The notes under the pieces: model-generated
Told to the model about the DNA's origin: nothing
Seen by the model: the letters and a program-made list of their open reading frames with translations, nothing else
The model's database searches: none
Made by a program: the position numbers and the translations under genes
Shown: positions 43,232 to 54,303 of the stretch, in pieces
How the letters are laid out: each line of letters opens with the position of its first letter
How positions within the stretch are numbered: position 1 is the first letter of the stretch
Source: Helichrysum umbraculigerum
Taxonomy: Eukaryota; Streptophyta; Magnoliopsida; Asterales; Asteraceae
Length of the DNA stretch: 64,000 nucleotides
Assembly: GCA_949592205.1 (NCBI GenBank)
Contig: CATIUR010000004.1
Coordinates: 69,413,837 to 69,477,836, forward strand
Direction of reading: 5' to 3'

Positions 43232-44443
43232 GATTGGTGTCAGAGCCTAAGGTTATAGTGAACTAGGTTGCATTTAGTGGGCCTAGACTATGACCGTTAG
43301 GCAGTATTTCCTTATTAGGTATAACTGGTTCAGGGGTTTCATCATACGACTTTAATTTAACATAGCCTGATCAACTATGTATAATTAAAGAAAGATGATG
43401 TAAGAGCTGAAACGGTTATGTTGAACAGGAATACACTAGTTGACTCTGACCACGAGAGAAACGGGACTATTACTTATTTGTGCTAGACACTCTAGGCTAT
43501 ATTATATGATATGATATATATAGGCCTTACTTGTTAAACATTCTTGCCACAGAAATGGCATACTTTCCTACCGTTGCACCGACCGATTTAGGAAACGAAA
43601 CCGAAGATAAGGACAACCACAATAACCGCTCACATGACTATAACGAGCAACGAAACTAGAATCCCAAGAATGATTCGTCACACAATACACTCATTACGGT
43701 ACTTGGTTCTGCATTCACAATATATTGGTACTGCATTACGGTACTTCGGGTACCGCATTCCCGGTACTTGGTGCTGCATTTGGGCAATTTGTGCTACTTT
43801 AAATACATACATACGTACATTTGAAAAACACACGATTTATTACTCATCCTTGGCAATAAGTGCTACAATAAGAAATCATATGATTTACACCTACTCCTGG
43901 CCATTGTGCCATATCCGAAACTCATACGACTTTTAGCCTGCGTGCTACATTTGGAAGTCACATGAGCTATACTTATTTTAGCTATCTTGCTACTATTTTC
44001 TAATCTTATGATAGACATGTGTAATTCTCAAACACGTACTACTCTCTAGGCTATTGTATATCGAATATCTACGAATAGGTCTCACTTACTCATTACTTCC
44101 CTGTCATCGAGGATGACAACACGTTCCGCTGTACTACCTACCACTCATGGGAAAGATACTACTTTGTGTCCTTTCTACCACTCTTATCCTTCGGAATCGC
44201 GTTTGAGGCGCACTACTAGAGAAAACTACAAGGTCTCTTAGAGCTAGACCTTAACTCATACACATTGTCGATTGCACTATACATGGAACACGCCAAAGGG
44301 CAGCCGTCCACCGATGGGGCTGGCTACCTGTTGCACTTTCTATTTGGAGATTCAAACACAACAGTCAAAACGCACTTAACACTCGCAACAATTTCTCAAG
44401 GACTAAAATCCTTTTTCTATCATTTCCTATAGAACTCGCTTGC
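43232..44443 (+). other. T2 primer-binding site and leader
   Basis: Primer site at 43235-43247 reads TGGTGTCAGAGCC, one mismatch from the family site. An ATG at 43555 has the same AGAAATGGCA context as the T1 leader ORF but stops after 34 codons. At 43680-43800 words like GGTACTTGGTNCTGCATT recur four times. Nothing else recognised. Confidence 0.7.
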
Positions 44444-44905
44444 ATGGAAATGGCAAACTTCACCGTGGACAACTGCACGTCTGACAACGAACAGATTAAC
44501 GAGGAACAAATTCAGTACACATATCTCGATGAAGAGATAGCCCCAACGGAAAAAATCATAAACGACGGAATTAAAAATCTAAACTTCGGGGTAGTTGACA
44601 TCGAAGAATACGAAAGAGTACGAGATCAGGCTGAGAATTTAGATGGCCGAAATTGGGAACTTAAACTAAAATGCAAGACCTACGAGCTGGAATTAAGAAT
44701 TCTAAAAAGGTCCATTTCCAAAAGAATCCTAGATAGGATCCGCCACAGGGGTGAAGTGACTACTAACTTCAATCAAAGAGCGAAAGCATGGGTCAGGTGG
44801 TGGTACCAACAAGCTACAGAAGATGCTTGGACCTACCTTACGCCCCTACGATACAAGGACATGATTGAAGCCCGTTATTACCCTCACGACCTGACTCTAG
44901 AATAG
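44444..44905 (+). CDS. T2 ORF, 153 residues, unknown
   Basis: Open frame in the T2 leader/gag interval. The N-terminal third is acidic (DEEIAPTEK); the C-terminal half is basic and helical (RILDRIRHRGE, WVRWWYQQATEDAW). No gag capsid or zinc-knuckle motif is present and it does not resemble the T1 leader protein in sequence, although position and charge are similar. Gag is missing from T2: the next recognisable coding sequence is protease. It may be a diverged leader protein or captured sequence. The 44906-45192 interval holds nothing recognised. Confidence 0.45.
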   Translation: MEMANFTVDNCTSDNEQINEEQIQYTYLDEEIAPTEKIINDGIKNLNFGVVDIEEYERVRDQAENLDGRNWELKLKCKTYELELRILKRSISKRILDRIRHRGEVTTNFNQRAKAWVRWWYQQATEDAWTYLTPLRYKDMIEARYYPHDLTLE

Positions 44906-45192
44906 ATAGACTGTAACTATAACTCACTTATATAACGGATTTATGTATGTAGTAGGTCGCACCGAGAACCACTAATTCGATGGGTATACCGTTACCCCAT
45001 CACAATTTGTATAATCCTTTTTGTATTCGACCAGATGTAACAATTCCTGGCAACTTTTGTAAACTCTATGCTGATACTCTTTTGAACTCATTACCTTGAA
45101 TGGTATCGAATCTTATCATCTAATGAACCTAATTCTCACTTGTACAGTTGTATACTACTTCCTTGTACATATATTTTAATTAATTATACCTT

Positions 45193-45350
45193 ATGCATGA
45201 TTGCACTTTAAACCTTGCCAACGAGCTATTCCCTATTGATCTAGTTCCTGTCAAGATCGAAGTTTTGACATCATTGTTGGCTTGGACTGGTTGTCCAGAA
45301 AATCATTCGAATTCCTCTCGTCACCGGTACAACTTTTATCATACAAGGGG
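45193..45350 (+). pseudogene. T2 protease fragment
   Basis: CTLNLANELFPIDLVPVKIE corresponds to CTLNLADETFSIDLVPVEIG of the T1 protease, then a frameshift leads to remnants of IGMDWLSK and IPL..TTFIIQG. The catalytic Asp part and all of gag are deleted upstream. Solo LTR 2 interrupts it at 45351, and the same linker resumes at 48461 as GGGAGACCGG. Confidence 0.8.
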
Positions 45351-46827
45351 TGTAACAACCCCAAAATTAGGGCCAATTTAAATTTTTCCTAACTACGTAT
45401 TTACTACTTGTATTTAATATGAAATAGGATTAAATACGTTACTTACTTACTATATATATATAGGTGGTATATATATATACACATATACGATTCGTTCAAA
45501 ACGTATGAAACTACAATTGTACAAACATTCGGACGTTGGTGAAATAATTATTAAATAATGTGAAATTATTTAACTACTTCAGTTACTACTTTATATTATG
45601 TTTATACTATAACGGTCACGTACGTTTTTAATTAAAACTTTACCGAACTCTACGAAAACTTGACCAACCGACAAGAACAAAACAAAGTTATGCTTTATAA
45701 CTTAAAAACTAGTATTTTGGTAAAATACTCCAACCAAATATCAAGTAACAAATTCGTATTTTAAAACGTATAAATAAACGCGTATAAAATTATTTTAACG
45801 TAAAAACGATCGGGTAAACGAACACGGGACCTAACGTAACTTTGAGGAAACAATTTAAACACCCACCTAGTGGGTGGGACCCACGAAATCTTCAGCCAAA
45901 AAGGGAGGGATGGCCTCCCATGCCCTTGATTTCTCTTTGTTAATTATTCACTCCACCTCCCACTCCATTTCTCATTTCCTTCCACCACACTCAATCAACA
46001 ACTTCTTCCTCTCTCTTCTTGTGAAACCCACCACCAAACCAGCCCTAGAACACCTCTAAATCATCACAAAAACACCACAATAAAGCCTTGGATTGCTAGG
46101 AGCTTTTGAAAGAAAAAGATCACCACGTGAAGCTCTACGTTCTCATCTTCTCGGTTTTTCAAACCGACTATTGTAAGACCTCCAACCTTTCTTGAAATCT
46201 CTTATGTTAAGTTTATTTACATGTTAGTATGTTCATTAGACTATGAAATGTCCAAAACATAAGTCAAAACACAACTTAACACTCGAAATTATGTTTCCTG
46301 TTTTCTGCCCAGATTTGATGTTTGAACTTCAATAAATCATATAAAAATCATTACGACATGAAATGATGTGTTTCTTAAGTCTAAAATGTAGTACAAGAAG
46401 TTAAATTTCCAACAAAATTATCGTGACTTTCCGACTCCGTTTACTTCTCGAAAACATTTTTCTCCGACGACATAGACCTGCTGTCCCGACGAGCTGCCGA
46501 AACAGCCTACTTCTCGAGACCATATCTAGAGCTATAGGTCACTAAAACGTATGAGACCAGCGCCAAAATCTCACAAATTTTGTTAACTTTAAAAAGTTCT
46601 TCTTTAGCTTCGACCGAAAACGCATGCATTTTTCCAGAAAATCCGAAACATGAGAATAACTCTATTGTCGGATAAACAGTACACAGTCACACTTCTCGAT
46701 TTTTAAAAAAATACTAAACGACCTCCAATAATCATAAAACAATTACTGAAGGTACCCAAGATATAGAGGAACATTGTGTAAAAATTACATAATGATTCGA
46801 TAAAGTTTACTATTTTAAATAAAATTC

Positions 46828-46941
46828 CTAGTTACTGATGAACAGTCGTCAGTAAGTCCTAGTTGCTGATGAACAGTAGTCCGTATATCCTAGTTACTGA
46901 CGAACAGTAGTACGTGAATTCTAGTTACTGATGAACAGTAA
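46828..46941. repeat. 31-bp tandem repeat in solo LTR 2
   Basis: Copies of CTAGTTACTGATGAACAGT plus about 12 variable bases start at 46828, 46859, 46890 and 46921, exactly 31 bp apart. The constant half is conserved; the other half drifts. Confidence 0.92.
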
Positions 46942-46955
46942 CTCCGAAACTAGAG

Positions 46956-47042
46956 TGTCGGACTCGATAGTTTCGGACTTGCTAGTTTCGGACTTGGTAC
47001 TTTCGGACTTGATGACACTTTCGGATAAAAAAAATACATTCG
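46956..47042. repeat. TTTCGGACTTG short repeats in solo LTR 2
   Basis: GTCGGACT or TTTCGGACTTG recurs about every 17-20 bp (near 46957, 46971, 46986, 47001), then decays into TTTCGGATA and TTCGGACAA. Followed by a (TA)n run near 47090. Confidence 0.8.
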
Positions 47043-48460
47043 GACAAATATACATACATACACTCGAACATATATACTTTTGGAGACCTATATATATATA
47101 TATATATGTACACTTGGAACACAATTACTTATTAGGAGATTACTCTCACAACAATTATTACTTATATGTATAAGTAAGATGATATGATATTACACTCACA
47201 CTTGATTTGGGATTACACCCGCATTACTACGAACTTACACTCGAACCACTTGTCATATAAAGACGAGCTTACACTCGCACGAGCCTACACTCGCATGGAC
47301 TTACATCCGAACAACAGTTACATGTCACGTTACAAATACTCGACTAATGTATATACTTTACAAGATATACAACACCATGATTTACATAATAATAATGCTT
47401 GAATTATTATTACACTTCCGTCACCAACGGGCCACATTTATTTACAAAATGATTACAAACGTACAAACAAATACTTGGACATTAATTAGTTGAGTGAACA
47501 ACTAGCATGGATACTCTTCAAGTATTCCATTTACTTACTGAACCTTGTGCGTATTAGGACGCTAAAGGTTGCTAGTTCAGGATACTATACTACTTTCTTT
47601 GCTGCATCGTCTGCCAGACTCAGGTGAGTCTCACGGCCCCATTTTACTGCTTTTACATCGGGGGAGATGCATTACTTGTTTTACATGAACACATACTTAC
47701 TTGCTGCCACTGATTTACAAACTTTACTGAATTACGGATACGCCAATTGCATGAGTTTCGACTAATCCACTGAAAGCCTCCTAATCATAGTTGTTAGTTA
47801 TGGGATAAGCGCGAGTTTTAGTATATGGATCCATATGGGACTGACAATCCCCGCCCGGGGTAGCACGCACTACCACGAACCGTTACTGTAGAAACGGGCG
47901 TTTCTTACTCGTTTTATATGAATGTTTTTGGATTAACATTCACTGGGGGTACTATTATTTACTGTACGTTAAGCTTCAACTATGGTGGCTCATGACAAGG
48001 GTATCAAACGGTTAGCATGACCTGCAACCACCACTTACTTACTGGCTGGCTAATGATTTACAAATACAACTGTTACTTGTGTGTTCAAACTATTTACTTA
48101 CAAACCTGTGAGATTCACCAACCTTTTGGTTGACCGTTTTAGTAATGCTTCTCAGGTACACAGCATCAGTAGGGATGCCCGCAGGACTACTTGATAGCTT
48201 GAGTCGCATGCATACATACTTGGAGATTTTATTACATTACTTTTGTACTAACTGTTATGTTGTAACATCTCTAGATACTACTATTCGAACTCCAAGCTAT
48301 GTAATCTTTTCAAAACTTATGTAATGTACTGTACCGTAATATATTTTCCTAAACGTCTCATTTAGAGTCATTTGCTGTATCCTTTGTGCTTGATATTTGA
48401 TTAGTAGCACCCCAAAAACTCGCTTCCGCAAACTGTTAAATTTGGGGGTGTTATAAGGGG

Positions 48461-49735
48461 AGACCGGTGGGACGAGACTGAACATCATATCCTGTATGAA
48501 ACACCAGAAATATCACCCATCTCCAAATGATGGAGACCAGCGACGAAGTCGCCACCTTACGACTAAAACTTTTATACAGAATAGAACCCATTTGAAACCA
48601 ATAAACTTTCTCTAAGCATGTATAGTATGTGGGAAAACAGTTTTCAACAAATTTTCATTAGAATTTCTCCACGGACCTCTCACAAACGTATACCTTTCAA
48701 CAGATGCTCACCGAACATCTACTCCAAACTTTCCACAACTACTAATTTTCAACGAATTTTGGTAAACAAAATTACCAACATGTGGTTAATGACAAGAAAG
48801 TTTTCAACATATTTGATTTAACTCCGGTTTTCAATAAATTGTTACCATCTCGAGTTTTCAAAAAGAATTGCATCAGCAAGGATTAGTAAACAAAGATTTC
48901 CACGCAAAGCACTTTACGTAATTTTAAAAAATCCGTGAGTTATTAACAAAGTTACCAAGAATTACGATAACATACATTCTTTAGCCAAATGAAAAACAAT
49001 GTATATGAACCAACACTTGATTTTCACTCGACCTCTCTCTATGATCTAACCTTTAGTACCACTATAGACAATTAAGTGTCAGATGACGACCTATTCTATG
49101 AGGGACCGAAGACTTCCCCCCTGCCTACTTACTTTGGACAACAATAACAACTTACACATTGGAACACCTATGGGTATTCTAACGATTTACATACTGAAGA
49201 TACATTCCAACGGTTCATATTGGATGTAATCCAACGATTCACTCGCGTTTTCACAACTCATGGTTGGGATGTTATCCAACATACTCATACGAAACTTGTT
49301 ACTTGATCATGATTGATCACTAAGCAATTTGACTATTATCCGAACAACGGAATAGCCTTTATTGGCCTACTGTTTTAAACAACAAAATAGTCATAGAGTT
49401 ACCACTTTCAGAATCGACTTAGACGCGGTGTATATCGTAGAATTTACAATTGATTCAGGTCGGTTAGCACAATTCAAAAATTTCACTTCAAAATTTACGG
49501 ATAAAACTTTCTCTCTATACATGATAATCAACCAAGATCGAAATACCTCCTCTCCCTTTCTTTTCCCGGTCTTATCTAAGAATTCCGTCAAAATCATTTT
49601 TATGAGAAAAACTTGTCCATAGTTCCTCTAGTTTCCGGTGGAACTCAAATCTTAACTAGAGGAGGAAGGCGAAACGAGAATGTTTTCTACTAAATTTAGA
49701 GAAACTACCTATACGACTACCATACGTGATAATTA
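48461..49735 (+). other. T2 interval in place of RT, unrecognised
   Basis: Begins with the conserved pre-RT linker (about 48461-48520, ETGGTRLNIISC) and ends at an RNase H remnant. The length is close to that of RT in T1, but I find no RT motif in any frame and only short ORFs. It is either extremely decayed RT or replacement sequence. Confidence 0.5.
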
Positions 49736-50276
49736 TCGATCATAAGGGTCTCCAACACCTATTCGATCAAAGGAGCTCAACATGAGGCAACGTCGCTGGG
49801 TCGAGTTGCTTTTATGACTGGGAAATCAAATACCATCCAGACAAAGCAAATGTCATTGCCGATGCCCTCAGCCGAAAAGAACACTCATAACCACTTCGAG
49901 TCCGAGCCCTCAGTATGACTATTCACAATGATCTCATCATTCAGATTCTTACCGCTCAACTCGAAGCATTGAAACCTGAAAACATTAAAAATGAGGCCTT
50001 GCGTAACATGGAAAAACAGTTTGAAACCAAACCCAACGGAGTCAAATACTTCACCAACCGAATCTGGTTGCCCTATTTTGGAAATCTCCGGGACTTAGTG
50101 ATGGATGAAGCTCACAAGTCCAAATATTCTATACATCCAGGATCCGACAAGATGTATCATGGCATCAAAGAGTTGTATTGGTGGCCTAACATGAAAGCTG
50201 AAATCGCCACATACGTCAGCAAGTGCCTTACTTGTTCAAAAGTCAAAAACGAATATCAGAAACCCTCTGGCCTTCT
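49736..50276 (+). pseudogene. T2 RNase H end and integrase zinc region
   Basis: DHKGLQHLFDQ, then after frameshifts YDWEIKYHPDKANVIADALSRKEH, a TAA, and an open stretch 49915-50276 with MDEAHKSKYSIHPGSDKMYH, WWPNMKAEIATYVSKCLTCSK and KPSGLL. The HHCC zinc residues are intact. It is cut at 50277 by the A3 solo LTR and continues at 62699. Confidence 0.88.
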
Positions 50277-53200
50277 TGATGCGCACGTCACGAGCGGTTC
50301 GCAATGCCGATCGGTGGGTGTTTTAAATTTGTATTTGCTGGGGTCTAAGTGTGACTTACTAATACTGAACCAAGGGCTAGTAGATGGTAAGTATGACCTA
50401 GAGTCGTTCTTAAAGAGAAACTGAATTGAAACGGAGGTGATCCAATCAATCTTTATTTTCTAGTAACAGGTTTTTATAAAAGTGCGTTGGGGGTTTTGGT
50501 TCAGTTAAATAAATAAACTAAATAAAGCGAATGTTTACTAGATTTGACAGCTTATGGTATAACCAGTAGATTCCTTATTAGTTGGTTATCAACTAATATG
50601 TCACGAGGAACTAAGGTGTCATGATTCTGATCAGACAGACAATGCTCAACTCTCCACACTCTCCTGTGAGGGAGTCAGTGGCCCTTATTACTGAACGCAT
50701 TTGCTCATGGGCGAAGGAACAGAGTAGCAAGTCCATAACAAGTCTAACCGTTCTTAATACCATAAAGACTACAAATTCAGCAAACAACTAACTTAGAAAA
50801 TATGTTCGGAGTTTAATTGATCAATTCCTATTAATGAAACTTAAGCATGATAAGCGAGGGAAAGCATTTAGGTTTCTTGCATACCTTACTTTAGGTTTCA
50901 TAGTTCACAGGAAAAGTATCATTTTAATTTGGATTTTTAAACTTGCCTTTCTCAATACAATTAACAAATCCTTAGGTTTTCGTGAATGGTTATTTAGCCT
51001 ATAGCCTACCTACTCTAATCTAATTGAAACTAACTAATCTAATTAAAATGCTGACGGCTTTTGCATAAAGTTAAACCCATACCATGTCAGAAAATACTAT
51101 GGTAGTTCACAATGTATTTAATCGTCAACCAATGTTTCCGTTGTGAGTTTAATTGCTTCGCGATGTTTTCATGATAAGTACATTGTGATTGGAAGTGTAC
51201 TATACTCATGGTAATTCCACGTAATCACATTGCATTTTATGATGATTGCCTGACGTTACAATTAAACCATAGTGTTGACACAGATAATTATTGACCAAGT
51301 ATTAAGGTTCGCGACTCCTCCTTACAAGGTTACAATCACGTTTGTTAATCGAAAGGCGAATATAAGTTTTATGTTTAAAATCATAAGGAGAAGATAAGTC
51401 CGTTCATAAAGTTTCCATTTTTATAATGTCGATCCATAATACAACTACCTTCGGTCGTTTACTGACTTCCATACATTTGTACTCCGCTCAGAAGCGTTTC
51501 CAGTACTATATCGAGTAAACAGTCGAATAGGGGCCGTCATATTATTTCACGACATATTTAAAGTCATCCCATAATTATTTATGCAAACTACATCACAACA
51601 AATACAATAGTAATCTACTCGCTAAGCATGGCACAAACTATCTCTAGCATAATTAAAACATACATATTTAATTAAGATAGGTAAGGATAGAAATAACCGA
51701 GATTAATATGCGAGAAGTGACGCGCGTCCAACGGTCGGATCAGGAATCGCTTCCCGTCGTTGCGGACCTTTCCGCTGGGCGCGGCGTCAGGTGGTAGTTT
51801 TAAATTTATATTTTGTCGGGGGAGCCTAATCCTCCGTACAACCTACTATTATTAGGTACGAATGCCTGATACTAGTACGTGGTAAGGATGATCCAGGGTC
51901 GTTCCTCGCGACGGCAGAATTGAAACGGAGCTAGTTCGGATAACTTAGTAATCAAGCTAGGGTTTTGGATAATTGGATAAGTGATTGTTTTTGGGTTTTC
52001 ATTTATTTAAACTACTGAACTAAGAAAGCATAAAAGTAAAGGGAAGCTAGCATACATGTAACACTTAAATATAACAAAGACGTGGTTCACCATGATTTAG
52101 GATAAAGTATAGTTGGGATGATGTTTATTGGGGACACATTTAGCTAATAGACAGATAAACTTAGTTGTAAACACTAGGACCCTACTTATTCAGTTCCGGA
52201 TCTAAACAAGTATGTCACTGAGTACCTAGGCTATCATGAACCCTGATCAGATCAGACTGTTTTCAAACCCCCCTGAACTTGTCTTGAATAAGACCAAGTA
52301 ACCCTTAAAGTATATAGGGTGCAGGCATAAGGCAACAGGCCGCAATTGTATTTACTGACCTTTCTTAACCCCTAAGTCTATTTATTATTATCTAACTGTG
52401 TACTGGTTGTTAACTGTTGTTATTCTAAACTATCGGTATTGTAGAGTTAAGCAATGTTTATGGAGCATTAAGCTCTCTTGACAGAACTCTGTATTCATTC
52501 ATTAAAGTATATATTCTACCGTCATAAACATAGACCCTCCTTTACATTCAGGCGTTCATCCCTAGGAATACTCACGGTGTACAAGGCAATTAGGCATTTC
52601 CACAGTGTTCCTAACCCTAGATGTACTAACGGTGTACCGGGCATTTAAGCATTTCCACAGTTTTCCAGATCTTAGGTGTAATAACGGTGTACAGGGCAAC
52701 GAGCATTTCCACAGCTTAATTCCTAGACCCGAGTTCTAGAAGGGTCACTTCTAGGTATTTCACGATGAAACAGTCCTACGGCATTTCCTTAGCTTCCACG
52801 TATTTGTTCTCCACCAGTGGTGTTTCCAACGCTATACGAAGTACTGTGCCGTTTTACAGAAAGTTCATAGCTTCCTACTGTAACTGGAGATAACTGTATC
52901 TACGTAGTATTAGGGTTTGCAAAGTCCTATCCTAAGGGCAACAGTCACGTGAAAGTCTGGAAAGGGTGATGAGACACTAGGTCTATATTCAGGATAAGCT
53001 TAGACAGATAACAAAGTATAACAACTCCCAAATATATAATAATTGGGAACATTATTCCACAACGGATTGTGCCCACGACTTTCATAGCTTCCACGTTCCG
53101 TACTCCACACATTAGTGATGTTTCCGGCGCTATACAAATGAAAGCCGTATAACGTTACCTCCGTTGTTTCATAATGATGTTATCCCAATATCATATATTT

Positions 53201-53618
53201 GAAGTAACATCATCACTATTATTTAAATCATGACAAACATACAAGCACACTACTCACAATGCATAACAATAAACATTTCTAATATTAATAAATCACATAA
53301 TAAACAAGAACAATATGACAAATTAATAATAGAAAGGATAGATGATACCAATACGAATTGCGAGCAGAATAACAACTTGTATTTCTTCATACAATATCCA
53401 AGCATTGCAATACTAGCTTCTACTAACTAAATTACATAATTAAGAAAGAAAAGGAAAGGATTCTCCCCTAGCCTTCCCCCTAGTTCCAAGGGTTAAACCC
53501 TATAGAGAGAAACTAGAGAGAGAACCTAGAGAGAGAAAGTAGAGAAAGAGTGTGTGAGAGAGAAAGTGAGAAATGAGAAATGAGAATGAGGTGTGAAATG
53601 GTTGGAGGATGAAGGCTC

Positions 53619-53626
53619 TATTTATA
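53619..53626 (-). promoter_or_regulatory. TATA box, B 3' LTR
   Basis: The minus strand reads CTATAAATAGAGCC; the 21-bp array begins about 85 bp upstream. Confidence 0.7.
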
Positions 53627-53710
53627 GGCAAAGTCCCAAATCAGCCGTACAAGTCGCGAAGCACCAACGTACAAGCAAACGAAGCACACACGGGCATCAT
53701 ACGGGGTACC

Positions 53711-53808
53711 AGGGGCCGTATACGGCCTTGCAGGGGCCGTATACGGTCTTTCAAGGGCCGTATACGGTCTTGTAGGGGCCGTATACGGTGTGCAAGGCCG
53801 TATTCGGT
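53711..53808. repeat. 21-bp array of CCGTATACGG palindromes (B 3' LTR)
   Basis: The perfect 10-bp palindrome CCGTATACGG starts at 53716, 53737, 53758 and 53779, 21 bp apart; a last diverged copy, CCGTATTCGG, starts at 53798 (19 bp). Confidence 0.95.
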
Positions 53809-54303
53809 TTCCGTCTGATTTCTTTCGTTGCTTAAAACGCGCGTATCTCCTTCGTTACACGTCCGTTTGACCTGATTCTTTCGCCTGTGGATTCATAATT
53901 TCGTTACGCTTCTAATGGTACCAATATCACTGAAATTGGATGTGTGTAACTTAAGCATAGCCGAAATGACTTTTAACGATCTGTAGAAGCCGTATCTCTT
54001 TCGTTCTTTATCCAATTTGCTTGATTCTTGATTCTCCCGTCTCGTTTTTACCTATTACATCATACCATAAGGTTAGAATGTGCTAATCATAAGGTAAATG
54101 AGGGTGTGAGAATTGGTTGTTGTTTATTCGCTCTATTTTGCTCGTTATTTGGACGTTTTTAGTGATTTTTGTAGCAACGCCTATATTTGGAGCACTTTAG
54201 TGAATTTTAGTAAATAATGATTGTTTTGGAATGTTTTCACTAAAGATGTGTCCAAAAAGTGTGGAATATCGTACTTAAAAACATGACTTTTTACGTCACA
54301 TCA

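Larger units (their letters stand above)
45351..48455 (+). mobile_element. Solo LTR 2, nested in T2
   Basis: 3,105 bp, TGTAACAACC to GGGTGTTATA (usual TTACA end mutated), flanked by AGGGG (45346-45350 and 48456-48460). Its end (48090-48455) resembles that of solo LTR 1, including ACAAACCTGTGAGATTCACC and CCAACCTTTTGGTTGA. It contains a CT-rich stretch (45930-46025), a 31-bp array and a TTTCGGACTTG repeat. No internal region remains. Confidence 0.95.
51718..54303 (-). repeat. 3' LTR of B (low-coordinate copy)
   Basis: Order on the plus strand: GGTAGTTTTAAATTTATA, a run of TTCCACAG and GGTGTAC pieces (52570-52720), GA-rich 53510-53580, TATA box 53619, 21-bp array 53711, then AT-rich U3. Small ORFs in the array are artefacts. 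Confidence 0.93.

Noticed and set aside
47085..47110. TA microsatellite, also near 10972
   Set aside because: Ordinary simple repeats, no further meaning seen.
53593..53818. Plus-strand ORFs with YTVLQGP or RIRSC repeats, also at 61017-61242
   Set aside because: Translation of the 21-bp promoter array, on the strand opposite to the element.
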